NCBI GenBank assembly: GCA_946800325.1
Contig: OX326961.1
Location: forward strand, 8,286,655 to 8,350,654
From: Luzula sylvatica
Taxonomy: Eukaryota; Streptophyta; Magnoliopsida; Poales; Juncaceae
Length of the DNA stretch: 64,000 bases
Direction of reading: 5' to 3'
Program-made: the position numbers and the translations under genes
In this document: positions 1-12,849 of the stretch, in pieces
Layout of the letters: every line of letters starts with the position of its first letter
Numbering within the stretch: position 1 is the stretch's first letter
Notes under the pieces: generated by a model
Database searches by the model: none
The model's input: the letters and a program-made list of their open reading frames with translations, nothing else
Told to the model about the DNA's origin: nothing

Positions 1-586
1 TTTCTTCAAAAAAAGAAAATTAGTTTGTTGTTTTCGAAAAAAACGAAAAATTAGTTTGTGGTTTTCTTAAAAAAAAAAGTAAATTAGTTTGTGGTTTTCT
101 TCAAAAAAAGAAAATTAGTTTATGATTTTCTTAAAAAAAAGAAAAATTAGTTAGTGGTTTTCTTCAAAAAAAGAAAAATTAGTTTGTGGTTTTCTTCAAA
201 AAAAGAAAATTAGTTTGTGGTCTTCTTCAAAAAAAAAAATTAGTTTGTGGTTTTCTTCAAAAAAAGAAAAATTAGTTATAGGATTTCTAAAAAAAAAAGA
301 AAATTAGTGTGTGGTTTTCCTCAAAAAAATAAAATTAGTTTGAGGTTTTCTAGGAAAAAAAAAATTAGTTTGTGGTTTTCTTCAAAAAAATAAAATTATT
401 TTGTGGTTTTCTTCAAAAAAATAAAATTAGTTTGTGGTTTTCTTCAAAAAAAGAAAAATTAGTTTGTGGTTTTCTTCAAAATAAGAAAATTAGTTTGTGG
501 ATTTGTTCAAAAATAAAAATTTATTTTGTGGTTTTCTTCAAAAAAAGAAAATTAGTTTGTGGTTTTCTTCAAAAAAAAGAAAATTA
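1..586 (+). repeat. Segmental duplication inside the 31-bp array, copy 1
   Basis: This stretch matches 8451-9036 with a constant offset of 8,450 bp, including all irregular monomers. The only difference I noticed is one substitution near 173/8624. Identity ends at 586/9036, where copy 1 continues TTAATTTGTGG and copy 2 TTAGTTTGAGG. Its left limit is cut by the window edge. Confidence 0.88.
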
Positions 587-3500
587 ATTTGTGGTTTTCT
601 TCATAAATAGAGAAATTAGTTTGTGGTTTTCTTCAAAAAAAGAAAATTAGTTTGTGGTTTTCTTCAAAAATAAAAAAATATTTTGTGGTTTTCTTCAAAA
701 AAAAAGAAAATTAGTTTGTGGTTTTCTTCAAAAAAAGAAAATTAGTTTGTGGTTTTCTTCAAAAAAAAAATTAATTTGTGGTTTTCTTCAAAAAAAGAAA
801 AATTAGTTTGTGGTTTTCTTCAAAAAAAGAAAAAATTAGTTTCTGGTTTTCATCAAAAAAAAAATTAATTTATGGTTTTCTTCAAAAAAAGAAAAATTAG
901 TTTGTGCTTTTCTAAAAAAAAAAGAAAATTAGTGTGTGGTTTTCCTCAAAAATATAAAATTAGTTTGTGGTTTTCTTAAAAAAAAGAAAAATTAGTTTGT
1001 GGTTTTCTTCAAAAAAATAAAATTATTTTGTGGTTTTCTTCAAAAAAAGAAAATTAGTTTGTCGTTTTCTTCAAAAAAAGAAAATTAGTTCGTGGTTTTC
1101 TTCAAAAAAAGAAAATTACTTTGTGGTTTTCTTCAAAAAAAAAATTAGTTTGTGGTTTTCTTCAAAAAAAGAAAAATTAGTTTTAGGTTTTCTAAAAAAA
1201 AAAGAAAATTAGTGTGTGGTTTTCCTCAAAAAAATAAAATTAGTTTGAGGTTTTCTTAGAAAAAAGAAAATTAGTTTTTGGTTTTCTTCAAAAAAATAAA
1301 ATTAGTTAGTGGTTTTCTTCAAAAAAAGAAAATTAGTTTGTGGTTTTGTTCAAAACAAGAAAAATAGTTTGAGGCTATCTTCAATAAAAGAAAATTAGTT
1401 TGTGGTTGTCTTCAAAAAAAGAAAATTAGTTTGTGGTTTTCTTCAAAAAAAGAAAAAATTAGTTTGTGGTTTCCTTCATAAATATAAAATTAGTTTGTGG
1501 TTTCTTTAAAAAAAAGAAAATTAATTTGTGGTTTTCTTCATAAATAGAGAAATTAGTTTGTGGTTTTCTTCAAAAAAAGAAAATTAGTTTGTGGTTTTTT
1601 TCAAAAATAAAAAATATTTTTTGGTTTTCTTCAAAAAAAGAAAATTAGTTTGTGGTTTTCTTCAAAAAAAGAAAATTAGTTTCTGGTTTTCATCAAAAAA
1701 AAAATTAATTTGTGGTTTTCTTCAAAAAAAGAAAAATTAGTTTGTGGTTTTCTAAAAAAAAAAGAAAATTAGTGTGTGGTTTTCCTCAAAAATATAAAAT
1801 TAGTTTGTGGTTTTCTTAAAAAAAAGAAAATTAGTTTGTGGTTTTCTCCAAACAAATAAAATTAGTTTGTGGTTTTCTTCAAAAAAAGAAAAATTAGTTT
1901 GTGGTTTACTTGAAAAAAAAAGAAAATTAGTTTGTGGTTTTCTTCAAAAAAAGAAAAATTAGTGTGTGGTTTTCCTCAAAAATATAAAATTAGTTTGTGG
2001 TTTTCTTAAAAAAAAGAAAATTAGTTTGTGGTTTTCTTCAAAAAAATAAAATTAGTTTGTGGTTTTCTTCAAAAAAAGAAAAATTAGTTTGTGGTTTACT
2101 TGAAAAAAAAAGAAAATTAGTTTGTGGTTTTCTTCAAAAAAAGAAAAATTAGTTTGTGGTTTTCTTCAAAAATATAAAATTAATTTGTGGTCTTCTTCAA
2201 AAAAAGAAAATTAGTTTGTTGTTTTCTTCAAAAAAATAAAATTAGTTTGTGGTTTTCTTCAAAAAAAGAACAATTAGTTTGTGGTTTTCTTCATAAATAG
2301 AAAAATAAGTTTGTGGTTTTCTTCAAAAAAAGAAAATTAGTTTGTGGTTTTCTTTAAAAATAAAAAATTATTTTGTGGTTTTATTCAAAAAAAGAAAATT
2401 AGTTTGTGGTTTTGTTCAAAAAAAGAAAATTTGTTTGTTGTTTTCGAAAAAAACGAAAAATTAGTTTGTGGTTTTCTTCAAAAAAAAAAAAGTAAATTAG
2501 TTTGTGGTTTTCTTCAAAAAAAGAAAATTAGTTTATGGCTTTCTTAAAAAAAAGAAAAATTAGTTTGTGGTTTTCTTCAAAAAAAGAAAAATTAGTTTGT
2601 GGTTTTCTTCAAAAAAAGAAAAATTAGTTTGTGGTTTTTTTCAAAAAAAGAAAAAATTAGTTTGTGGTTTTCTTAAAAAAAAGAAAATTAGTTTGTGGTT
2701 TTCTTCAAAAAAAGAAAATTAGTTTGTGGTTTTCTTCAAAAAAAAGAAAATTAGTTCGTGGTTTTCTTAAAAAAAGGAAAATTAGTTTGTGGTTTTCTTC
2801 AAAAAAAGAAAATTAGTTTGTTGTTTTCTTCAAAAAAAAAGAAAATTAGTTCGTGGTGTTCTTAAAAAGAGGAAAATTAGTTTGTTGTTTTTTTTAAAAA
2901 ATTAAAATTAGTTTGTGGTTTTCTTCAAAAAAAGAAAAAATTAGTTTGTGGTTTTCTTCAAAAAAAAAGAAAATTAGTTTGTGGTTTTCTTCAAAAAAAG
3001 AAAATTAGTTTGTGGTTTTCTTCAAAAAAAGAAAAAATTAGTTTGTGGTTTCCTTCATAAATATAAAATTAGTTTGTGGTTTTCTTAAAAAAAAGAAAAT
3101 TAATTTGTGGTTTTCTTCATAAATAGAGAAATTGGTTTGTGGTTTTCTTCAAAAAAAGAAAATTAGTTTGTGGTTTTTTTCAAAAATAAAAAATATTTTT
3201 TGGTTTTCTTCAAAAAAAGAAAATTAGTTTGTTGTTTTCTTCAAAAAAAGAAAATTAGTTTCTGGTTTTCATCAAAAAAAAAATTAATTTGTGGTTTTCT
3301 TCAAAAAAAGAAAAATTAGTTTGTGGTTTTCTAAAAAAAAAAAAAATTAGTGTGTGGTTTTCCTCAAAAATATAAAATTAGTTTGTGGTTTTCTTAAAAA
3401 AAAGAAAATTAGTTTGTGGTTTTCTTCAAAAAAATAAAATTATTTTGTGGTTTTCTTCAAAAAAAGAAAATTAGTTTGTCGTTTTCTTCAAAAAAAGAAA

Positions 3501-6500
3501 ATTAGTTCGTGGTTTTCTTCAAAAAAAGAAAATTACTTTGTGGTTTTCTTCAAAAAAAAAAATTAGTTTGTGGTTTTCTTCAAAAAAAGAAAAATTAGTT
3601 TTAGGTTTTCTAAAAAAAAAAGAAAATTAGTGTGTGGTTTTCCTAAAAAAAATAAAATTAGTTTAAGGTTTTCTTAGAAAAAAGAAAATTAGTTTTTGGT
3701 TTTCTTCAAAAAAATAAAATTAGTTAGTGCTTTTCTTCAAAAAAAGAAAATTAGTTTGTGGTTTTGTTCAAAACAAGAAAAATAGTTTGAGGCTATCTTC
3801 AATAAAAGAAAATTAGTTTGTGGTTGTCTTCAAAAAAAGAAAATTAGTTTGTGGTTTTCTTCATAAATAGAAAAATAAGTTTGTGGTTTTCTTCAAAAAA
3901 AGAAAATTAGTTTGTGGTTTTCTTTAAAAAAAAAAAATTATTTTGTGGTTTTCTTCAGAAAAAGAAAATTAGTTTGTGGTTTTGTTCAAAAAAAGAAAAT
4001 TAGTTTGTTGTTTTCGAAAAAAACGAAAAATTAGTTTTTCGTTTTCTAAAAAAAAAAGAAAATTAGTTTATGGTTTTCTTAAAAAAAAGAAAAATTAGTT
4101 TGTGGTTTTATTCAAAAAAAAAATTAATTTGTGGTTTTCTTCAAAAAAAGAAAAATTAGTTTGTGGTTTTCTAAAAAAAAAAGAAAATTAGTATGTGGTT
4201 TTCCTCTAAAATATAAAATTAGTTTGTGGTTTTCTTAAAAAAAATAAAATTAGTTTGCGGTTTTCTTCAAAAAAAAAAAATTATTTTGTGGTTTTCTTCA
4301 AAAAAAAAAATTAGTTTGTCGTTTTCTTCAAAAAAAGAAAATTAGTTCGTGGTTTTCTTGAAAAAAAGAAAATTAGTTTGTGGTTTTCTTCAAAAAAAAA
4401 AAATAGTTTGTGGTTTTCTTCAAAAAAAGAAAAATTAGTTTTAGGTTTTCTAAAAAAAAAAAAAAATTAGTGTGTGGTTTTCCTCAAAAATATAAAATTA
4501 GTTTGAGGTTTTCTAAGAAAAAAAAAAATTAGTTTGTGGTTTTCTTCAAAAAAATAAAATTATTTTGTGGTTTTCTTCAAAAAAATAAAATTAGTTTGTG
4601 GTTTTCTTCAAAAAAAGAAAAATTAGTTTGTGGTTTTCTTGAAAAAAAAAGAAAATTAGTTTGTGGTTTTCTTCAAAAAAAGAAAAATTAGTTTGTGGTT
4701 TTCTTCAAAAATATAAAATTAATTTGTGGTTTTCTTCAAAAAAAGAAAATTAGTTTGTTGTTTTCTTCAAAAAAATAAAATTAGTTTGTGGTTTTCTTCA
4801 AAAAAAGAACAATTAGTTTGTGGTTTTCTTAAAAAAGAAAGAAAGTTAGTTTGTGGTTTTCTTCAAAAAAAGAAAATTAGTTTGTGGTTTTCTTCAAAAA
4901 TAGAAAATTAGTTTGTGGTTTTCTTCAAAAAAAGAAAAAATTAGTTTGTGGTTTCCTTCAAAAAAATAAAATTAGTTTGTGGTTTTCTTCAAAAAAAGAA
5001 AAATTAGTTTGTGATTTTCTCCAAAAAATAAAGAAAATTAGTTAGTGGTTTTCTTCAAAAAAAGAAAATTAGTTTGAGGCTATCTTCAATAAAAGAAAAT
5101 TAGTTTGTGGTTGTCTTCAAAAAAAGAAAATTAGTTTGTGGTTTTCTTCATAAATAGAAAAATAAGTTTGTGGTTTTCTTCAAAAAAAGAAAATTAGTTT
5201 GTGGTTTTCTTTAAAAATAAAAAATTATTTTGTGGTTTTCTTCAAAAAAAGAAAATTAGTTTGTGGTTTTGTTCAAAAAAAGAAAATTAGTTTGTTGTTT
5301 TCGAAAAAAACGAAAAATTAGTTTGTGGTTTTCTTCAAAAAAAAAAAGTAAATTAGTTTGTGGTTTTCTTCAAAAAAAGAAAATTAGTTTATGGTTTTCT
5401 TCATAAATAGAGAAATTAGTTTGTGGTTTTCTTCAAAAAAAGAAAATTAGTTTGTGGTTTTTTTCAAAAATAAAAAATATTTTTTGGTTTTCTTCAAAAA
5501 AAGAAAATTAGTTTGTGGTTTTCTTCAAAAAAAGAAAATTAGTTTCTGGTTTTCATCAAAAAAAAAATTAATTTGTGGTTTTCTTCAAAAAAAGAAAAAT
5601 TAGTTTGTGGTTTTCTAAAAAAAAAAGAAAATTAGTGTGTGGTTTTCCTCAAAAATATAAAATTAGTTTGTGGTTTTCTTAAAAAAAAGAAAATTAGTTT
5701 GTGGTTTTCTTCAAAAAAATAAAATTATTTTGTGGTTTTCTTCAAAAAAAGAAAATTAGTTTGTCGTTTTCTTCAAAAAAAGAAAATTAGTTCGTGGTTT
5801 TCTTCAAAAAAAGAAAATTAGTTTGTGGTTTTCTTCAAAAAAAAAAAAGTAGTTTGTGGTTTTCTTCAAAAAAAGAAAAATTAGTTTTAGGTTTTCTAAA
5901 AAAAAAACAAAATTAGTGTGTGGTTTTCCTCAAAAAAATAAAATTAGTTTGAGGTTTTCTTAGAAAAAAGAAAATTAGTTTTTGGTTTTCTTCAAAAAAA
6001 TAAAATTATTTTGTGGTTTTCTTCAAAAAAATAAAATTAGTTTGTGGTTTTCTTCAAAAAAAGAAAAATTAGTTTGTGGTTTTCTTGAAAAAAAAAGAAA
6101 ATTAGTTTGTGGTTTTCTTCAAAAAAAGAAAAATTAGTTTGTGGTTTTCATCAAAAATATAAAATTAATTTTTGGTTTTCTTCAAAAAAAGAAAATTAGT
6201 TTGTTGTTTTCTTCAAAAAAATAAAATTAGTTTGTTGTTTTCGAAAAAAACGAAAAATTAGTTTTTGGTTTTCTAAAAAAAAAAGAAAATTAGTTTATGG
6301 TTTTCTTAAAAAAAAGAAAAATTAGTTTGTGGTTTTCTACAAAAAAAAAATTAATTTGTGGTTATCTTCAAAAAAAGAAAAATTAGTTTGTGGTTTTCTA
6401 AAAAAAAAAGAAAATTAGTGTGTGGTTTTCCTCTAAAATATAAAATTAGTTTGTGGTTTTCTTAAAAAAAATAAAATTAGTTTGTGGTTTTCTTCAAAAA

Positions 6501-8450
6501 AATAAAATTATTTTGTGGTTTTCTTCAAAAAAAAAAATTAGTTTGTCGTTTTCTTCAAAAAAAGAAAATTAGTTCGTGGTTTTCTTGAAAAAAAGAAAAT
6601 TAGTTTGTTGTTTTCTTCAAAAAAAAAATTAGTTTGTGGTTTTCTTAAAAAAAAAAAAATTAGTTTGTGTTTTTCTTCAAAAAAAGAAAATTAGTTTGCG
6701 GTTTTCTTCAAAAAAAAAAAATAGTTTGTGGTTTTCTTCAAAAAAAGAAAAATTAGTTTTAGGTTTTCTAAAAAAAAAAGAAAATTAGTGTGTGGTTTTC
6801 CTCAAAAAAATAAAATTAGTTTGAGGTTTTCTAAGAAAAAAAAAATTAGTTTGTGGTTTTCTTCAAAAAAATAAAATTATTTTGTGGTTTTCTTCAAAAA
6901 AATAAAATTAGTTTGTGGTTTTCTTCAAAAAAAGAAAACTTAGTTTGTGGTTTTCTTGAAAAAAAAAGAAAATTAGTTTGTGGTTTTCTTCAAAAAAAGA
7001 AAAATTAGTTTGTGGTTTTCTTCAAAATTATAAAATTAATTTGTGGTTTTCTTCAAAAAAAGAAAATTAGTTTGTTGTTTTCTTCAAAAAAATAAAATTA
7101 GTTTGTGGTTTTCTTCAAAAAAAGAACAATTAGTTTGTGGTTGTCTTCAAAAAAAGAAAATTAGTTTGTGGTTTTCTTCATAAATAGAAAAATAAGTTTG
7201 TGGTTTTCTTCAAAAAAAGAAAATTAGTTTGTGGTTTTCTTTAAAAATAAAAAATTATTTTGTGGTTTTCTTCAAAAAAAAAAAATTAGTTTGTGGTTTT
7301 GTTCAAAAAAAGAAAAATTAGTTTTAGGTTTTGTAAAAAAAAAAGAAAATTAGTGTGTGGTTTTCCTCAAAAAAATAAAATTAGTTTGAGGTTTTCTTAG
7401 AAAAAAGAAAATTAGTTTTTGGTTTTCTTCAAAAAAATAAAATTATTTTGTGGTTTTCTTCAAAAAAATAAAATTAGTTTGTGGTTTTCTTCAAAAAAAG
7501 AAAAATTAGTTTGTGGTTTTCTTGAAAAAAAAAGAAAATTAGTTTGTGGTTTTCTTCAAAAAAAGAAAAATTAGTTTGTGGTTTTCATCAAAAATATAAA
7601 AATATTTTTTGGTTTTCTTCAAAAAAAGAAATTAGTTTGTTGTTTTCTTCAAAAAAATAAAATTAGTTTGTTGTTTTCGAAAAAAACGAAAAATTAGTTT
7701 TTGGTTTTCTAAAAAAAAAAGAAAATTAGTTTATGGTTTTCTTAAAAAAAAGAAAAATTAGTTTGTGGTTTTCTTCAAAAAAAAAATTAATTTGTGGTTT
7801 TCTTCAAAAAAAGAAAAATTAGTTTGTGGTTTTCTAAAAAAAAAAGAAAATTAGTGTGTGGTTTTCCTCTAAAATATAAAATTAGTTTGTGGTTTTCTTA
7901 AAAAAAATAAAATTAGTTTGTGGTTTTCTTCAAAAAAATAAAATTATTTTGTGGTTTTCTTCAAAAAAAAAAATTAGTTTGTCGTTTTCTTCCAAAAAAG
8001 ATAATTAGTTCGTGGTTTTCTTGAAAAAAAGAAAATTAGTTTGTGGTTTTCTTCAAAAAAAAAATTAGTTTGTGGTTTTCTTAAAAAAAAGAAAACTTAG
8101 TTTGTGGTTTTCTTCAAAAAAAGAAAATTAGTTTGTGGTTTTCTTCTAAAAAAAAAATTAGTTTGTGGTTTTCTTCAAAAAAAGAAAAATTAGTTTTAGG
8201 TTTTCAAAAAAAAAAAGAAAATTAGTGAGTGGTTTTCCTCAAAAAAATAAAATTAGATTGAGGTTTTCTAAGAAAAAAAAAATTAGTTTGTGGTTTTCTT
8301 CAAAAAAATAAAATTAGTTTGTGGTTTTCTTCATAAATAGAAAAATAAGTTTGTGGTTTTCTTCAAAAAAAGAAAATTAGTTTGTGGTTTTCTTTAAAAA
8401 TAAAAAATTATTTTGTGGTTTTCTTCAAAAAAAGAAAATTAGTTTGTGGT

Positions 8451-9036
8451 TTTCTTCAAAAAAAGAAAATTAGTTTGTTGTTTTCGAAAAAAACGAAAAA
8501 TTAGTTTGTGGTTTTCTTAAAAAAAAAAGTAAATTAGTTTGTGGTTTTCTTCAAAAAAAGAAAATTAGTTTATGATTTTCTTAAAAAAAAGAAAAATTAG
8601 TTAGTGGTTTTCTTCAAAAAAAGTAAAATTAGTTTGTGGTTTTCTTCAAAAAAAGAAAATTAGTTTGTGGTCTTCTTCAAAAAAAAAAATTAGTTTGTGG
8701 TTTTCTTCAAAAAAAGAAAAATTAGTTATAGGATTTCTAAAAAAAAAAGAAAATTAGTGTGTGGTTTTCCTCAAAAAAATAAAATTAGTTTGAGGTTTTC
8801 TAGGAAAAAAAAAATTAGTTTGTGGTTTTCTTCAAAAAAATAAAATTATTTTGTGGTTTTCTTCAAAAAAATAAAATTAGTTTGTGGTTTTCTTCAAAAA
8901 AAGAAAAATTAGTTTGTGGTTTTCTTCAAAATAAGAAAATTAGTTTGTGGATTTGTTCAAAAATAAAAATTTATTTTGTGGTTTTCTTCAAAAAAAGAAA
9001 ATTAGTTTGTGGTTTTCTTCAAAAAAAAGAAAATTA
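8451..9036 (+). repeat. Segmental duplication inside the 31-bp array, copy 2
   Basis: This is the second copy of 1-586. It shows that blocks of at least about 19 monomers have been copied as a unit over 8.45 kb within the array, by unequal exchange or replication-based amplification. Confidence 0.88.
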
Positions 9037-12000
9037 GTTTGAGGTTTTCTAAGAAAAAAGAAAATTAGTTTTTGGTTTTCTTCAAAAAAATAAAATTATT
9101 TTGTGGTTTTTTTCAAAAAAATAAAATTAGTTTGTGGTTTTCTTCAAAAAAAGAAAAAATAGTTTGTGGTTATCTTGAAAAAAAAAGAAAATTAGTTTGT
9201 GGTTTTCTTCAAAAAAAGAAAAATTAGTTTGTGGTTTTCATCAAAAATATAAAATTAATTTTTGGTTTTCTTCAAAAAAAGAAAATTTGTTTGTTGTTTT
9301 CTTCAAAAAAATAAAATTAGTTTGTGGTTTTCTTCAAAAAAAGAACAATTAGTTTGTGGTTTTCTTCAAAAAAAAAGAAAGTTAGTTTGTGGTTTTCTTC
9401 AAAAAATGAAAATTAGTTTGTGGTTTTCTTCAAAAATAGAAAATTAGTTTGTGGTTTTCTTCAAAAAAAGAAAAAATTAGTTTGTGGTTTTCTTCAAAAA
9501 AAGAAAAATTAGTTTGTGGTTTTCTAAAAAAAAGGAAAATTAGTTTGTGGTTTACTTAAAAAATATAATATTAGTTTGTGGTTTTATTCAAAAAAAAAAA
9601 AAAAACAATTTGTTTGTCGTTTTCTAAAAAAAAAAGAAAATTTGTTTGTGGTTTTCTTCAAAAATATAAAATTAGTTTGTGGTTTTCTTCAAAAAAAGAA
9701 AAATTAGTTTGTGGTTTTCTAAAAAAAAAGAAAATTAGTTTGTGCTATTCTTCAAAAATATAAAATTAATTTGTGGTTTTCTTCAAAAAATTAAAATTAA
9801 TTTGTTGTTTTCTTCAAAAAAAAAAATTAGTTTGTGGTTGTCTTCAAAAAAAGAAAATTAGTTTGTGGTTTTCTTCATAAATCGAAAAATTAGTTCGTGG
9901 TTTTCTTCAAAAAAAAAAGAAAAATTAGTTTGTGGTCTTCTTCTTCAAAAAAAAAATTATTTTGTGGTTTTCTTCAAAAAAAGAAAATTAGTTTGTGGTT
10001 TTCTTCAAAAGAAGAAAATTAGTTTGTTGTTTTCGAAAAAAAAGAAAAATTAGTTTGTGGTTTTCTTCCAAAAAAAAAGTAAATTAGTTTGTGGTTTTCT
10101 TCAAAAAAAGAAAATTAGTTTGTGGTTTTCTTAAAAAAAAGAAAATTAGTTTGTGGTTTTCTTCAAAAAAAGAAAATTAGTTCGTGGTTTTCTTCAAAAA
10201 AGGAAAATTAGTTTGTGGTTTTCTTCAAAAAAAGAAAAATTAGTTTGTGGTTTTCTACAAAAAAGAAAATTAGTTTGTGGTTTACTTAAAAAATATATAA
10301 TTAGTTTGTGGTTTTATTAAAAAAAAAAAAAAAATTAGTTTGTCGTTTTCTAAAAAAAAACGAAAATTTCATTGTGGTTTTCTTCAAAAATATAAAATTA
10401 GTTTGTGGTTTTGTTCAAAAAAAGAAAAATTTGTTTGTGGTTTTCTAAAAAAAAAGAAAATTAGTTTATGCTATTCTTAAAAAAAAGAAAATTAGTTTGT
10501 CGTTTTCTTCAAAAAAAGAAAAATTAGTTTGTGGTTTTCTAAAAAATAAAAAATTAGTTTGTCGTTTTCTTCAAAAAAAGAAAATAAGTTCGTGGTTTTC
10601 TTGAAAAAAACAAAATTAGTTTGTGGTTTTCTTCAAAAAAAGAAAATTAGTTTGTGGTTTTCTTCAAAAAAAAAATTAGTTTGTGGTTTTCTTCAAAAAA
10701 AGAAAAATTAGTTTGAGGTTTTCTCAAAAAAAAAGAAAATTAGTGTGTGGTTTTCCTCAAAAAAATAAAATTAGTTTGAGGTTTTCTTAGAAAAAAGAAA
10801 ATTAGTTTGTGGTTTTCTTCAAAAAAATAAAATTATTTTGTGGTTTTCTTCAAAAAAATAAAATTAGTTTGTGGTTTTCTTCAAAAAAAAAAAAAATTAG
10901 TTGGTGGTTTTCTTGAAAAAAAAAGAAAATTAGTTTGTGGTATTCTTCATAAAAAGAAAAATTAGTTTGTGGTTTTCTTCAAAAATATAAAATTAATTTG
11001 TGGTTTTCTTCAAAAAAAGAAAATTAGTTTGTTGTTTTCTTCAAATAAATAAAATTAGTTTGTGGTTTTCTTCAAAAAAAGAACAATTAGTTTGTGGTTT
11101 TCTTCAAAAAAAAAGAAAGTTAGTTTGTGGTTTTCTTCAAAAAATGAAAATTAGTTTGTGGTTTTCTTCAAAAAAAGAAAAAATTAGTTTGTGGTTTCCT
11201 TCAAAAAAAAAAAGAGTTTGTGGTTTTCTTCAAAAAAAGAAAAATTAGTTTGTGTTTTACTTAAAAAAGAAAAAGAAAATTAGTTAGTGGTTTTCTTCAA
11301 AAAAAAGAAAATTAGTTTGTGGTTTTGTTCAAAAAAAGAAAAATAGTTTGTGGTTTTCTTCATAAATAGAAAAATTAGTTTGTGGTTTTCTTCAAAAAAA
11401 GAAAATTAGTTTGTGGTTTTCTTCATAAATAGAAAAATTAGTTTGTGGTTTTCTTCAAAAAAAGAAAATTAGTTTGTGGTTTTCTTCAAAAATAAAAAAT
11501 TATTTTGTGGTTTTCATCAAAAAAAGAAAATTAGTTTGTGGTTTTCTTCAAAAAAAGAAAATTAGTTTGTTGTTTTCGAAAAAAAAGAAAAATTAGTTTG
11601 TGGTTTTCTTCAAAAAAAAAAGTAAATTATTTTGTGGTTTTCTTCAAAAAAAGAAAATTAGTTTGTGGTTTTATTAAAAAAAAGATAAATTAGTTTGTGG
11701 TTTTCTTCAAAAAAAGAAAAATTAGTTTGTGGTTTTCTTCAAAAAAAAAAAATTAGTTTGTGGTTTTCTTCAAAAAAAGAAAAAATTAGTTTGTGGTTTT
11801 CTGAAAAAAAAGAAAATTAGTTTGTGGTTTTCTTCATAAAAAGAAAATCAGTTTGAGGCTTTCTTCAAAAAAAGAATATTAGTTTGTAGTTTTTTTTAAA
11901 AAAAGAAAATTAGTTTGTGGTTTTCTTCAAAAGAAGAAAATTAGTTTGTGGTTTTCTTCACAAAAAGAATATTACTTTGTGGTTTACTTCAAAAAAAAGA

Positions 12001-12776
12001 AAAATTAGTTTGTGTTTTTATTCAAAAAAAGAAAATTAGTTTGTGGTTTTCTTCAAATAAAGAAAATTAGTTTGTGGTTTTTTTCAAAAAAAGAGAATTA
12101 GTTTATGATTTTCTTAAAAAAGAAAAGAAAATTAGGTTTTCTACAAAAAAAAGAAAATTAGTTTGTGTTTTTCTTCAAAAAAAAGAAAATTAGTTTGTGG
12201 TTATCTTCAAAAAAAAAAGAAAATTAGTTTGTGGTTTTCTTCAAAAAAAGAAAATTGGTTTGTGGTTTTCTTCAAAAAAAAAGAAAATTAGTTTGTAGTT
12301 TTCTTCCAAAAAAGAAAATTAGGTTGTGGTTTTCTTCAAAAAAAGAAAAATTAGTTTGTGCTTTTCTTCAAAAAAAAAAATTAATTTGTGGTTTTCCTCA
12401 AAAAATATAAAATTAGTATGTGGTTTTCTTCAAGAAAATAAAATTGGTTTGTGATTTTCTTCCAAAAAAAGAAAATTAGTTTGTTGGTTTCTTCAAGAAA
12501 AGAAAAATTAGTTTGTGGTCTTCTTCAAAAAAATAAAAATTAGTTTGTGGTTTTCTTCAAAAAAAGAAATTTAATCCGTGGTTTTCTTCAAAAAAAAAAA
12601 ATTAGTCTGTGGTTTTCTTCAAGAAAAGAAAATTAGTTTGTGGTTTTCTTCAAAAAGAAAAGAAAATTAGTATGTAGTTTTCTTCAAAAAAAGAAAATTA
12701 GTTTGTGGTTTTCTTCAAAAAAAGAAAATTAGTTTATGATTTTCTTCAAAAAAGAAAAGAAAATTAGCTTGTGGTT

Positions 12777-12849
12777 TTTGTAATGAACATAATTAAGCAC
12801 ATTTTTAGGGTTTGAAACAATGGAATTAAATAATAAATAAACACAAAAT
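12777..12849. other. Junction between the two satellite families
   Basis: The 31-bp repeat stops within one monomer at about 12776. The next ~70 bp are AT-rich and match neither family clearly. From about 12850 the sequence becomes recognisable as a degenerate block-A monomer (AAAAAAGACCAAATG, then TATAAAGATCATAG). No gene or transposon ends were seen at the junction. Confidence 0.6.

Larger units (their letters stand above)
1..12776 (+). repeat. 31-bp AT-rich satellite array (about 400 monomers)
   Basis: This is a head-to-tail tandem repeat. The monomer reads TTAGTTTGTGGTTTTCTTCA followed by an A-run, a G and AAAA. The usual length is 31 bp, with 30-32 bp variants caused by changes in the A-run. 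Successive GTGG cores at 8415, 8446 and 8477 (the last as GTTG) are exactly 31 bp apart. The array runs off the left edge of the window and ends at about 12776, where the last monomer gives way to unrelated sequence. Variant monomers (GTCG, TTCGTGG, GTGTGTGG with CCTC, TTTTCGAAAAAAACG) recur in long shared orders, so the array is a patchwork of segmental duplications. The small lysine/phenylalanine-rich open frames it contains are artefacts of repetition. No gene or transcription signal was seen. Confidence 0.96.

Noticed and set aside
372..11248. Repeated 60-82-codon plus-strand open frames rich in K, F, L and W
   Set aside because: They are translations of the 31-bp satellite. 31 is not a multiple of 3, so each cycles through the same three phrases. 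They have no gene signals, and copies arise from array duplication.
1..12776. CRISPR-like array
   Set aside because: The 31-bp unit is continuous, without unique spacers, and the setting is eukaryotic.
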